Shown here: piece after piece, positions 1-11,242 of the stretch
Numbering within the stretch: the first letter of the stretch is position 1
Layout of the letters: each line of letters begins with the position of its first letter
Assembly (NCBI GenBank): GCA_032622095.1
Contig: CP136062.1
Location: 161,322,875-161,386,874, forward strand
Length of the DNA stretch: 64,000 nucleotides
Direction of reading: 5' to 3'
DNA from: Siphonodentalium dalli
Lineage: Eukaryota > Mollusca > Scaphopoda > Gadilida > Siphonodentaliidae
Made by a program: the position numbers and the translations under genes
The notes under the pieces: model-generated
What the model was told of the DNA's origin: nothing
Seen by the model: only the letters and a program-made list of their open reading frames with translations
Databases searched by the model: none

Positions 1-628
1 AACATAGACATTGTTGAAATGCTTGTATAAGAAGTCCAGGTCGCCACAAAATTACGATATATGTAGTCACTATAGTTTATTGTCTACATGTGCGATGTAA
101 ATCCGCCGCGATGGTGTTTAATATACACATATACTATCTCCAACAATGACTAAGAACCGAAACTGTCATCAGCTCCAAGATATACGAAAATGTCACAGAA
201 ATATTACGAAAATATATTTGACAGCTGGTGCGCGAATTCAAAACTGGCGAAAAATAGTACTGCACGAATTTAAATACGAGTAAGGTAACCGAAAACAAGG
301 AAGTGCACTGGTATGAGATTAACCGTCTCGGATGTAAATTTGTAGTTACTTGTTGCTTATTGTACCGACATCGTCATCGCGCCCATGCTTTTCACTTGGA
401 ATACTTCTCAGCGATGTCGACATGAAAACGGGATGTCTTGTTGTCATAAATCCGTTATTTTAAAAATTCACTTTTAGAAAATAAACTTGTTTTTGCAAAA
501 AAACTTTTTATGAAAGTTTAACGGAATAACAGGCACATTATTTATTTTAAGACAAATAAAAACGCATGTGGCTTTTGGATGTGAACAAAAAAATAAACAT
601 TGGGGGAAGATAGCGCAAATCTTTATAC
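1..628. other. unassigned AT-rich DNA
   Basis: No exon-like reading frame with splice signals and no recognisable repeat is seen here. If the IgGFc-binding gene continues to the left, one of its downstream exons could lie here or beyond the edge, but none could be picked out by eye. Confidence 0.5.
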
Positions 629-633
629 TAGCG

Positions 634-709
634 AGTTTGCGATTTCAAACCGGTACGGGTACGCGTACGGGTAGCTACCCGTGCCGTACACGTTTTTAAA
701 TCGCAAACT
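634..709. repeat. imperfect palindrome with ACGGGTA core
   Basis: AGTTTGCGATTT (634-645) pairs with AAATCGCAAACT (698-709), and the centre pairs around GGGTAGCTACCC. It could fold into a cruciform of about 76 bases. It overlaps the left end of the candidate TIR element and may be the subterminal hairpin of that family. Confidence 0.7.
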
Positions 710-1792
710 GTTTTACCGGTAGAATTCATCACATCGACTAGTAATGTATGGTGAGCCAACTGCAACAAAAAAGATATTATGATTATTATAGATTGTTATT
801 CGCGTTATTGGCCGATGTTATACTCAGCGTTATGGGTTGTTGGAAATTTGTATTTAGATTAGATGAGCCCCAGGATAATCAGTTGCTTTCATCAAGGACG
901 AGCTAGATGCCAGTTGGAAGAGGATGTTGCTTTTCTTTCACTCATATTGGTTGGAATTTTTAAACTTAGAAAATAGATTATGATAGCTCAAATATACAAT
1001 TACGTTATATATAATTAAAATGTCCAACCAATATTCGGTGTAAAATGTATTGTTTTAAACCAAGGGTCTAATATTGTCCTACAGGTACTTTCAGTTCGAT
1101 ATAATACCGCATTTGTTCCTTATTTTAGTTGGGGACTATTTAGTCATATTAAAGATGCATAATCCGAAAATTTTATACTACAGTTGACAGCAGTTAGCAT
1201 TATTTTGTTGTAATTAATCGATTCTGATAACAAAAGCGTATTTTGAAGAAATGTTCTTGTTGTAACTTTATGATATGGGGACCGTCTGATCGGTTTGAGT
1301 AGCTTTAAGTAAACCTTTGTTTGGAATCTTTCAACAAATCGAAGGGTCGGCCCGTCGGGGCAAGGGAATATTTATCCCAAGAATTGGGATTGTTGTCGGG
1401 ATCTAAACCTGGAGGTAGGTTGAAATGTTTAACTTAGTAACAAAAAAGGTGTCAAAATGTAGTCTGTTTATTATACGGATTGAATAAAGAGCGTTTGCTT
1501 CACTTCTGTGCGAAACACAGAAAACAGCTGAATCTCGCTCTGCTTATGCTTAGATTTTGTAGAGTATGCATAGGTATTTCGCACCTTCGGCGACCTATAC
1601 TATCCCCACTATAGTATACACCAGTATTGTGGTTCAAATGCGCCATGCCCGTTCAGATAGTAAATATATATTAAAATGAGAAATCAGTCCCCACCTACAT
1701 ACGATAAGGTAACTAAACGGTAATTGTAGTCAAATGTGCAATGCATAGGTAAATCCAACGATATATTTATGTCCTTGTACAATGGGTTGAGA

Positions 1793-2259
1793 CAGGGACG
1801 TGACGACAGGGTTGTCTCAACCCCCCCCATCTTTGGTCAAATGTTCAACATTTGGAAATTTGATATACCTGACACAACATTTGTTGGAAATTTCACACAA
1901 ACAATAGGTTGAAATTGTTTTCGTAGTTTGATTTTCGAACAATTTATTAGTGGAGAACTTGTAGTTTTTAGACCAACATTAGCATTTTCCCTATTTTTGG
2001 TAACACAATTTGGACTGAAATGGCTGTCAGAAACAGTTGGAAATTATTCAAGCTTTGTGGGGGGGGGGGGGGGGGGGGTGATCAGGTGTCAAAATTTCCA
2101 ACAATTGGAAAGCTTGATGCCAGCCAAGGGGAAGGGGTGCAAATGGAATTACGCGCAAACTTGTGAATTTGATATGGTTCGAGGTGTGTAGTTAGAAATT
2201 CGAAGGTGGACACCCTTTCTAACGCTATGTCATTCCTTCTATAGCTAGATATGTCCCTG
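1793..2259. mobile_element. hAT-like non-autonomous element (MITE)
   Basis: It starts CAGGGACGTG and ends with the inverse CATATGTCCCTG-like end, as hAT elements do. It is flanked directly by a 13-bp near-identical direct repeat, CAATGGGTTGAGA (1780-1792) and CAATGGGCCGAGA (2260-2272), longer than the usual 8-bp hAT duplication. The interior carries several TTGGAAATTT/CCAACA motifs and C or G runs, like the better preserved hAT element at 43542-44659, so the two are probably one family. There is no transposase frame. Confidence 0.5.
2059..2078 (+). repeat. G homopolymer, about 20 bp
   Basis: An uninterrupted run of about 20 G inside the hAT-like element. Length is unreliable in any assembly. 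Confidence 0.8.
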
Positions 2260-2667
2260 CAATGGGCCGAGACTGCGTCTATAGCACCATCTATACTCAC
2301 TCTATTAATCACAACCTGTCATTAATGCAGTGAACAAAATTGTTAGTGAAAAAAATCGGCCTTCCGTATTTATCTAAGTGCTAGAAGCCGCCTCGAGAAT
2401 TTGAACACAAATCCTGGGTTAAAATGACAACTTTATCAATAATATTTGCCCATGAAATCTTTCAATAAATAGGTTAACGCATAGCTGGCTGGAATTTCAT
2501 GGAATTCACGGACCTTTAAGTGAAAGGCTACCGATCAAAGGGACAAATCTACCCGTTTCAATTCGCTATCGCTTTATGTGCTGCATTGAAAGTACCCAAG
2601 TGACCGTGACGATGTTCACAGATTTACCCGTACCCGTTCCCATCGGACGGGTATAGCAAACTCGCTA

Positions 2668-2997
2668 ATATGTCAGAAAACCGCGAACGTGGCCAGATTC
2701 TGTTTTATTTGGATGTCGACAGACGGTATCATCCCAAGTTTGGTTCAATAGTTCTAATATTATGCAGTTCGGTTAACTTCGAAATTTCTAAAAACCTGCC
2801 TGATCTGATCCAATATGTATAGAATTTAATCTTAAAATAGCAATTGGGAAATTCCAACCAGAATGAGAATGGGTTGTAATAATGATGGTCTGTTTACAGG
2901 GATCGAGTTGAAAATTTGAAGTTGGAAACCCCAACGATTACCATCTAGCCATGCCCGTTATTACCGTCTAGCCACGCTATATGGATACCATACACAC
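2668..2997. other. intronic or flanking DNA, nothing recognised
   Basis: Lies directly after the donor of the IgGFc-binding exon on the minus strand, so it should be the start of the next intron. No repeat or exon was recognised. Confidence 0.5.
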
Positions 2998-4006
2998 CTG
3001 TTATACAAGCAGGTTGAACCAGTCCAGAAGGATACAAAATAGGGCACTGCGTAGGAATTCTTGAAGGACATGTCATTCAGTATGTTGACGGTCATTGGAT
3101 CCCCGACGCCGTTGGTTTTCCCTGGTGTGTACATCGTCACCATTATGGGTGCGTTCGCAATCAGATGGTGATACCCCCCGGGTATTATCGTCAGTGTGAA
3201 TGTATCCCCTGGTTTAGTGCTTATCCATATGATTGTTCCATCCTGCAAAACCTTTGTCCCCAATCTGTCTGCTACAATGTGAAAGAAGTCCGGCTGCGAT
3301 GCAAATGGGAATGGGAAAATATAATAAGAAGTTTCCCATAATGCAACTGGAAATACTTGTTCTCCGAGCGGATCAAAATTAGTACTTCCGACTTTGGTTT
3401 GCCCATTCCCGACCGTCATGATCACCGGCTTTGTTGCAGTGACGTGCGTTCCTGTGATGTCAGCACCTAGGTTTTCTAGGTACGCCACGTCGAACGATTT
3501 CAATGTCAACATTATCGAATCCGAGGCCGTGTATTCAACCCCGACGTAAGTAACACTCCCGACCATGCTCAATGGAAACGTTATCTCGACGTTAGTTTCA
3601 TCAACAAGCTCCGTTGTCGTGGCAACGATGTTGAATCTACCCATATCGTCCCAAGTTGTTAACCAGTATTCCATCCCGGCGTCTTTCGTTGGCAAAACTG
3701 CGTACATGACAGCTAAATATTGCTTCGATTCTTTGAGATATACAGATATAGATCCAGACAAGGTTGTCACGGAAATGGCTTTCCTTAAAATCGACGAAGC
3801 ACTTGGATTGAGAGCTGCGCTGAATGAGATGACTTGCGACTCCCATGATGCAATAGTGTATTCTGTTGGCGGAAGTGCGGGGTCGCCAGGGCTCTCGATT
3901 GAAACGTTGGCACCGGTTGATGATTCCGCAGTCACTATTATTTCTAATCTGCCGGCAGCAGGTATAAGCACGGCCGAGAAATGAGAGGGTGTGGACAATG
4001 GATCGT
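2998..4006 (-). CDS. IgGFc-binding domain exon of a secreted multidomain protein
   Basis: This 1,009-base internal exon encodes about 335 residues that match the IgGFc-binding N-terminal domain pattern of FCGBP-like proteins. The order is a strand-rich start (GRLEIIVTAESSTGANVSI), a block around YLAVMYAVLPTKDAGMEYW, FNIVATTTELVDETNVEITF, then TGTHVTATKPVIMTVGNGQ and DPLGEQVFPVALWETSYY. The acceptor is TTATTTTTGCAG just upstream of 4006 and the donor is AACAG/GTGTGT at 2997, so the frame running on to 2961 is intron read-through. Entry phase is 1 (two bases, AC, complete a split codon) and exit phase is 2. The entry phase fits the mucin-like exon at 10361-11011. Domain assignment is from visible motifs. 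Function in this animal is inferred as extracellular mucus, adhesion or immune. The exon that should follow was not found. Confidence 0.88.
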
Positions 4007-4304
4007 CTGCAAAAATAATATAATTTTAAAGATAATCTATCGCTAACAGACATTACTTCCAACATCAACACAGCCGCCAAGAACATGTTTTAAGGCACTT
4101 TCGCAATATTATTCACACACTCCCCCGACAAGAAATAAGACAACAGAAATATCTTTACACATATTTAACTTAAAAGAGTTTCAAAAGATAGTTGTTCAAC
4201 CCAAAACTCACATATCACAGTTTAACCGTGTAATGGTGTAATATTTTGTGGACTCGAGTTATATATAGTTATTTCTTTAACATTTTAAAGATAATCACTC
4301 ACCG
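4007..4304 (-). other. intron sequence before the IgGFc exon
   Basis: Contains the pyrimidine-rich acceptor next to 4006 on the minus strand. Nothing else recognised. Confidence 0.5.
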
Positions 4305-4306
4305 GC

Positions 4307-4351
<45 letters not shown>

Positions 4352-4371
4352 AACACAAACAACAACAACAT
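4305..4371 (+). repeat. (CAA)n microsatellite
   Basis: About 20 CAA triplets with a few interruptions. On the minus strand it reads (GTT)n and runs into GCCG/GTGAGT, a strong donor-like string, but no upstream acceptor in the right phase was found, so no exon is called. Confidence 0.9.
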
Positions 4372-5649
4372 CAACGATAACAACACAATTGCCATGAAAC
4401 TTGCACATTTGCTTTATTATACCCCAAAATATACAACAGAATATCTGGTGTACACATAATTCATTTAAAAATGTTTCAATAGATAGAATTACATCCCAAA
4501 AATAGCACATAGCCGAACAGTGTAAAAGTGTAATTCTCAATAATACCCACATTTCGAGCCACAATTTTCGTGGAAAAATTGCCGAAAAATAATTTCTGAA
4601 TGGTTGAATCAACAGATGGTTTTAGTAGCTTAAATGTGTTATTCTATTCATCTGCATATATGTGTACAGAGAGGTCAGGCAAGAAATTTAAATACTGTTT
4701 GTAAATTTAGTTGCGTTGGCATGGCGGTCTCTCGCGCCTATAACTACCCGGTAGCCGATTCGGCAGAATGTGCCATGCTGTTGCCATTGCGTTACCGGTG
4801 CCATACGGTGTCGGCGACCGTATGGCGACTGCTGGCAAATAACGCAGAATCCATGCCAATGTCGGTACCATAACAACCGACTACCATGGCATCATTATAA
4901 ACGAATTACATTCCAGAGAATGCATAAGTGCAGCTTTAACGACTCAAGACGGTTGAATGACACTTTCAAAATATGTCAATTTACACTGAAATTACATTTA
5001 TCAAATTGTGTTGCCGGTTTCGTGCCTTTTTATTGCCGGCATCGGCGAACTGACCCCATATCCTGCCAGTACCGGCCCGGTGCCAATCGACTGGCATAAC
5101 GCAACGGGTTATCACTGTCGGTAAAACAACGTCCGATATTTATACAGGGTTATGACATTCAAGATAATTTATAAATGTAAACTATTTAAGACTGATGAAT
5201 GACGGACGGCACGGGCGTTGAGTATGCAGCACGATCAGTGTAAAGTTTGGTTATCGATATTCTCACCCAAACACGTGAGGCGTCTCTGTGTTCCAGTCGT
5301 GGAATAACTTTCATTATGATATTACTATTTTACAATTATATGAATAATATGATAATATGCAAGGCATATATAGAACGACCCCGGCATACTAGTTCAAAGA
5401 CGGAAAATGCGAATGATTGTGCAAATAGTCGTGGAACTATATAGGCTATGCATATATAGGCATATTAGGCCTAGCCTATACGCATGTCAGCGACGCGAAT
5501 GCTTGATTAATAGTGTAGATAGTTTTGGATGCCAGTGGACTTCGATAATTATATATGTCTTAATAGAGCCTATCGGCCTTTGATAATAAAAGCCCCTATA
5601 TTGTAATGTATATAGTGAATGCTATAGACTACAATGTACGTCGTTGCGA
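4372..5649. other. unassigned intronic DNA
   Basis: No coding or repeat family recognised. Two short patches of higher GC (about 4735-4880 and 5010-5110) share GCCGG and GGCAT-like words and may be old related repeats. Confidence 0.4.
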
Positions 5650-5875
5650 TTAAGCGAAGACGACATGACACGTTCAGTCATGTCTGGATTCTGGCCCGCA
5701 GAGACAAATGACGTTTTGACGTCATGACGCCGTAACTGCCTTCATTTAGCTAACAAATGAAACTGATATAATATGAACCAATGCAGGACATATTCATAAC
5801 AACTTACTGTTTATAAATAATTAAATACTTCAGTTGTCCATTGCCACATATCGGAAGTTGTGAAGTAGTAAATTC

Positions 5876-7079
5876 TGAATGCTGGACGTTTCGGCACCTG
5901 GACGTTTCGGCACTTGGGTTTGCGGTTCGGCACCTGGACGTTTCGGCACCCGATTATTCGGCACTTCGGACGATTCGGCACCTGTTAATTGTCGGACCAA
6001 CGACACTATCAGTGATGACTATAAGTGATTTGTATTGTCATTCTTTACTTCAATAATGTTATAAAACATATAAAGTGGAACAAAATTTATGATAACGATA
6101 GCGTTGAACATATGCATACCGCGAGTCATACACACTAAGGTATGACAATACCCGGTCCCATTCAAAATGCCCACTAAGAGACAGAAAACCCAGCTTCTAG
6201 TTGTGCAGACAATACAGGGAGCGGGTATGTCATCTGTCTGAACTGTTGAAATCATAGGTGTATTTGTATTACTTCTTTAAGCTTTCTTGTCGAATAGACA
6301 GTACCCTCGCAGCATCGAAATAATTCATCTTGAACTAAAGTGTTGTCAAGTATCATCACGTCGCATCATCGCATGATGTATACCACCAAACTATATAGAC
6401 ATAACATATTGATTCCAATTTTTTTTCCGGAGTTATCCACATCGTTGTAGAAGGGTACACGCTTTTGAAAATGATCACAGTGGAAGCGACGTCAAAAGGT
6501 TCACTCTATAATGGTGCCTATCGATTTACTAACAATGTTTCGCAGCAAGTGACTACCTATACATTATGAGGCAATTATTATGTAGCCTAACTCCGATCAG
6601 GCACCATATATAATTATCAAGTATCTTTACAAATTATTTTAATTCAAGTTGAATAATTGTCGATAAAACGCGCATTATGAATGCGAGCAGCTAACTGTTG
6701 TGTGCCATTCACAAGCATGCAGCCATGCCATCATGAAAATGTTTTCACAAAAACGCGAAGATGTACATTGTTACTCAGAAAGTGAACAAACGGTGTTGGT
6801 AAATTAATTGATTCTATTCATGAACGAATGTCAATGACGCTGATCAACATGACTGTGTTCAGTTTGTGATTTAACTAACCCCAGTGAGCGTATCTAGAGA
6901 TTTGATGCACAAGAATTAATGTAAAAAATTAAAGAATAAACCATGTGCCGAAAGGTCTCAGATTAAGTGCCGAAACGTCCAAGTGTTTGGGCCGAAACAA
7001 CCAAGTGCCGAAAACTAAGGTGCCGAACGTCCTGAAACCCAGGTGCCGAAATGACCAGGTGCCGAAACGTCCTGCACCC
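5876..7079. mobile_element. foldback transposon with GGACGTTTCGGCACC subrepeats
   Basis: The left arm (about 5880-5990) and right arm (about 6945-7079) are inverted and built of several diverged copies of GGACGTTTCGGCACCTG. An exact 8-bp direct repeat, GTAAATTC, lies immediately outside both ends (5868-5875 and 7080-7087), consistent with a target-site duplication. The roughly 950-bp middle has no transposase frame. Arms made of short tandem units are the hallmark of foldback elements. The 8-bp duplication would also suit hAT-type mobilisation. A third arm-like array is at 62555-62675. Confidence 0.7.
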
Positions 7080-7248
7080 GTAAATTCGTTTCATTGCTGA
7101 TTCCGCGATTTTGTGAAACCACTGCCGGAAGTCACGTGATTTTTTCACGAAAAGTTGTGACGGTAAATATTTCGCCTACACGGTATACTGTAAATTATGT
7201 GTGACGTCACAAGAACGTACGCCCGCCTGTTACCTATACACGACCCGA

Positions 7249-7270
7249 GCTCGGCGCTAGCGCGCCGAGC
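7249..7270. repeat. 22-bp GC-rich palindrome
   Basis: GCTCGGCGC pairs with GCGCCGAGC around a TAGC centre, a stable hairpin in otherwise AT-rich DNA. It lies at the right end of the old repeat 5650-7290. Confidence 0.7.
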
Positions 7271-7378
7271 GGGGTAGTTATAAATTGACCTACCAAAATC
7301 GCATACTAATGACTGTCATTTCAATACTATCATTTGACGATGTTCACTTCTGCTCGATTTGAAACCATAGCAGATTGA

Positions 7379-7688
7379 CATTAAAGTCACACGCAGTTAT
7401 CATTATAGTCACACGGGGTTAACATTATAGTCACAAGCAGGTAACATTATAGTTACAAGTGGTTAACATTATAGTCACAAGGGGTAACATTATGGTCACA
7501 AGGGTTAACATTATGGTCACAAGATTAACATTATAGTCACAAGTGGTTAACATTATAGTCACAAGTGGTTAACATTATAGTCACAAGCGTTTAACATTAT
7601 AGTCACTAGCAGTTAACATTATGGTCACAAGCGGTTAACATTATAGTCACAAGCAGTTTACATTATAGTCACAATCGGTTAACATTAC
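7379..7688. repeat. tandem repeat, 22-bp unit, about 14 copies
   Basis: The unit is close to TTAACATTATAGTCACAAGC with small length changes between copies (20-22 bp). No spacers, so not CRISPR-like. It is an intronic minisatellite just left of the LINE. Confidence 0.9.
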
Positions 7689-8329
7689 GTTTCTGGGGAT
7701 TTGTTCGTGGATAAAAAACTAAATGGTTTTTGCAGGCTTTAGAATTAAAAATCCGTGAATATTGAATTTCACGGGTTGACATTTCCACGTGTCAACATCG
7801 AATCAATGCTATACTTGTTAAATGTGAACCATGAGCAAATAATAAGTTTCAAAATATAATCTGAACATTTCAACCCAAGAATACAACGCTTTTTGCACTT
7901 GTATTATCCACTTGTCTATTTGTCGTCTACTTATCTTTTCTGTATGCCCTTCCTGACGAATAATAGACCGTTCCATGGTATACGGTCATATCTGATGGGG
8001 GAATCCATTTAGTAAAGACATGTAGGAATTTATGTAACATAGCTAAGATAAAAGTTCTTATCCTCAATCTTAATTGTTATAGGAACGGATGGCCTTCGCA
8101 GTGGGTATGCTGTTAAAATAGTAATGCAATGATTTATTCTCATGACACATGACATATGCGTATGGGGATTAACATAACTTATATAAAAAAATTGGTAACA
8201 AGTATATATTTACAATATGTACAAATGTATGGCGGCATTGGAGATCATGTAGTTACGATTAGAATATTATATGTACTCATTCGAAATGTTTAATACGTAT
8301 CAATAACTAAATAGTTCAGATGATATATG
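7689..8329. other. unassigned, probably the LINE 3' flank
   Basis: No coding signal. The part next to 8330 lies after the LINE stop codon on the minus strand and may be its 3' untranslated tail; no poly-A tail or target duplication was identified. Confidence 0.4.
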
Positions 8330-10303
8330 TCAACCAGGCGGATTTTCGTCGAACCTCATAAAAATGGTATGTATAAATTTGCATAGACGCGGTATTTGGC
8401 ATGGGTTTTGTACATTGAGAAGTTCATCCATTGTTGTAATGTTTGGTCTATTCAGGTATTCTTTTGATATATGACATTTTCTCTCGCGCTCAAGCACTTC
8501 ACATTCAAATAGGTAATGGAATTCGTCTCCTAGTCTGTTATCTCTACATAGCGGGCATGTTCGTTCCCTTAGATCTGTACCATTCCAACGACCGGTTTCC
8601 ACTGGCAAATGGTGATTTGATGTTCTAAATTTACATAATATCGTTCTATTAAATTCATTTGGAATGTCTAGATAGCCTTCATATGAGATATCATGTTTGA
8701 ATATCTGATATATTTTTCCCCGGCTAGATTTTTGCAGATCTGCTTCCCAGTTCGATCGGAATTGGCTAATCAGACTACATTTCGCGTACTCGATAAGTTG
8801 GTCTACATTTGTCGCTATGTCGCTATCAAATACATGAGCTTGGGAGCATGACTTTAAGGTATGACGAATGGAACTCAGCCAACTGATATGACTTGAGTCG
8901 TCTGATAACGTGCGTGATAACTGATATAGTACTTAAGAATATCGCTTTTCATCCATGTTAAATAATCTACATCAATATTTAATCATTCGTGTTTTAATTA
9001 AAGTTTCTAATGGCATTTGGCCAGTTTCTGCATAAACCATGTAGTCAGTCGTCGAAGGTTTTACTCGCAATAAGTGCTTCATAAATTGTCGGTGAACATT
9101 CTCAATCTTCATGGCCCCACACCTCACACCCAGAGAGGAGTACTGGCACTACTTGTGCATCAAATAATTCGAATTGGTTTTTTATAATCAAGCAGTGTTT
9201 ACGGGCTTTCGACATAACAGAGTACATTGCTTTCATGCCTTTAGAAGCCAAGTTTTTAACCGTCTTCGAGAGAATAATTCCAAGTTTTTAACCAATTCGA
9301 TACTTTTACCATCGAGTTTAAATTGTGCATTTTTTGGTAAACCGTGTTTAGAGAACATTACAATTTTTGTTTTGTCTGCGTTTTCTGTTAATTTCCAGAT
9401 ATCACAATATCTTTCAAATGATAAAATCTGCTTTTTCAGTTTTCCCGCTGTCTCTGCCATAACTACTGTGTCGTCTGCGTATAGAAGGACAAATAATTGA
9501 ACATATATGTGCAGTTTCGCGGCAATTCATCTGACGGTACTAAGACCTTTCGTGCCTTGTTTGGCGAGAAAGTGTCCAGGTCATTAAGGTAGATGGAAAA
9601 AAGAAGGGGTGAGAGGTTTTTCGCCCTGCCTAACCCCTGAGAGGCACTCAAAATATTGGGATTAAGCACCTTGGTTTTGCACGCATGACTTGATATCATT
9701 ATACAGATTAGTTATTACTCTGAGAGTTTTTCCAGTTATTCTAGATGTTATCAATTTATGTCAAAGGCCTTTTCTCCAAACTTTATCGAACGCTTTTTCG
9801 AAATCTATGAATGCGCAATAAAGTCTTGTTTTCAGCATTCCTGTCATTTTGGCCAACACGTGTATCGAAAATATGTTATCTAACGTTGAATGGCCATGTC
9901 TGAATCATGCTTGTGTTTCAGACAGAATGCCGTTCTTTGTTGTGAAGTATGTTAGACGAATCGTCAATACTTTGGTAAAAACCTTGCCAAAACAACTTAA
10001 AATAGTTATTGGCCTATAATTGTTCGGGTCTGACTTATCTCCCTTATTTTTATAAATCGGTACAATCGTTCCAATAGTCCACGAATCGGGTATGTAACCT
10101 GTGTCTAATATAAGGTTGAAAAGGCAAACTAGAATATCAATGATACTTCCGGCTGATGCACGGATATATTCATTTAATACTTCATCTTCCCAACACGATT
10201 TATTATTTCTAAGACTTCGGATAGCAGACTTTATTTCTTCTTCATCAATTGGTTTATTTAATTGACATAAATACACATGATATTCTTCACTAAATAAGCG
10301 TCA
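8330..10303 (-). pseudogene. 5'-truncated non-LTR retrotransposon (LINE) reverse transcriptase
   Basis: Read on the minus strand in pieces from several frames. It starts within the reverse transcriptase fingers (IKSAIRSLRNNKSCWEDEVL, then SWTIGTIVPIYKNKGDKSDP and NNYRPITILSCFGKVF), then CAFIDFEKAFDKVW, LSPLLFSIYLNDLDTF, the palm motif YADD at 9470-9481, a thumb region (HRQFMKHLLRVKPSTTDYMV), and a C-terminal zinc motif CPLCRDN..DEFHYLFEC before the stop at 8330. An in-frame TGA at 9905-9907 and several frameshifts, one just before YADD, show it is dead. The endonuclease and any first ORF are missing. It resembles Jockey/CR1-group LINEs, but the clade is not resolved by eye. It lies on the same strand as the host gene, 57 bases after the donor of the mucin-like exon. 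Confidence 0.9.
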
Positions 10304-10360
10304 ACCGTCACACAACCACTATTTTAACAGTCCATATGCCCTTTGTAACTTGTAGTTTAC

Positions 10361-11011
10361 CTGTTGTTGCCGCTATTGCTGGTGTTGTTATTACTGGTGT
10401 TGTTGCTGTTGGTGTTAATGTTACTGGTGTTGTTGCTGTTGGTGTTAATGTTGCTGGCGTTGATATTGCTGCTGGTGTTGTTATTGCTGGTTCTGTTGTT
10501 GTGGCTGTTGATGTTGCTGGTGGTGTTGATATTGCTGCGGGTGTTGTTATTGTTGTTGGTGTTATTGCTGCTGCTGATGTTGTTGTTGCTGATGTTGTTG
10601 CTGCTGTTGTTAATTCTGCTGGTGTTGTTGCTATTGGTATTGTTCCTGTTTGTATTGTTGCTGCTTGTGTTGTTGTTGCTGCTGCTGGTGTTGTTAGTGC
10701 GGCTGTTGTTATTGTTGTTGGTGTTATTTCTGCTGATGTTGTTGCTGCTGCTGGCGTTGTTAAGTCTACTGTTGTAACTACTGGTGTTGTTTCTACTGTT
10801 AGTGTTGTTGGTGTTGCTATTGTTTCTGGTGTTGTTATTGCTGTTGGTGCTGTTGGTGTTGATTGGGTTGTTGCTGGTGTTGCTGGTGTTGTTATTGTTG
10901 TTGGTGTGGTTTCTGCCTCTGGTGTTGTTCTTGCTGTTGGTGTGGTTGTTTGCGTTGTTGTCATGGCTGTTCTTTCGGTCGTCGTCATTATTATTGGTGT
11001 GCTTTGAGCAT
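10361..11011 (-). CDS. mucin-like Thr/Pro/Ala/Ile-rich exon
   Basis: This 651-base exon encodes about 216 residues, almost entirely T, P, A, I, S and E, in blocks such as TTPAAAT, TPTTITTP and TLTPTATTPV, with no cysteine: a likely O-glycosylated stalk. It is bounded on the minus strand by a good acceptor (TTCATTTCAG before 11011) and donor (ACAACAG/GTAAAC after 10361). Both boundaries are phase 1, so it can join the IgGFc exon (which enters with AC) and the upstream phase-1 exons without a stop. The DNA is a degenerate GTT-type triplet array on the plus strand. Its variation falls mainly at codon positions 1 and 2, with A or another constant base at position 3, so it probably grew from a microsatellite. 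The open frame running past both ends is intron read-through. Opposite-strand frames are shadows. Confidence 0.65.
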
Positions 11012-11242
11012 CTGAAATGAACGTCAGCATGGGTCTATATATAGTACAATTACTCAAAACCCTATGCGAGGCAGCGCTGCGACTAATTAAATGTAAGGTA
11101 TAACTATACATAAGAGTAGAGTCACATCGTCTAAAATACGACATAGATTGACTACATCGACATCTGTTTGGTCACCATTATATCATCGACAATAATAAGG
11201 TATTTCGGGAGTAGAAATATCACTCCTGGTTAAGCGATCCTG
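11012..11242 (-). other. intron between minisatellite and mucin-like exon
   Basis: Short unique spacer. The only signal is the acceptor directly upstream of 11011. Confidence 0.5.

Larger units (their letters stand above)
629..2667. mobile_element. candidate TIR element, about 2 kb, nested
   Basis: The left end reads TAGCGAGTTTGC (629-640) and the right end reads its exact inverse GCAAACTCGCTA (2656-2667). Just inside each end is a run of ACGGGTA-type motifs (652-681 and 2625-2655). This looks like a non-autonomous DNA transposon with short terminal inverted repeats. No target-site duplication could be identified and there is no transposase reading frame. A second, smaller element (1793-2259) sits inside it. 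The shared ends could also be two solo copies of the same short palindrome. Confidence 0.4.
5650..7290. repeat. old interspersed repeat, split by a foldback insertion
   Basis: The outer parts (about 5650-5867 and 7088-7290) resemble a shorter contiguous copy at about 37320-37700. Shared landmarks in order are TCTGGATTCTGGCCC, a TGACGTCATGACG-type segment, AGCTAAC, a TTCATT..TTCCGC junction, GGAAGTCACGTGAT and a TGACGTCA near the right end. The copy at 37 kb lacks the 1.2-kb middle. The family is unknown to me. Confidence 0.6.

Noticed and set aside
4295-4612. Minus-strand frame ending in a valine run next to a GTGAGT donor
   Set aside because: No acceptor in phase 1 was found upstream. The valine run is just a (GTT)n microsatellite.
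10336-11020. Val/Ala/Gly-rich and Leu-rich plus-strand proteins
   Set aside because: Shadows of the triplet array; only the minus-strand Thr-rich frame has splice sites in matching phase.
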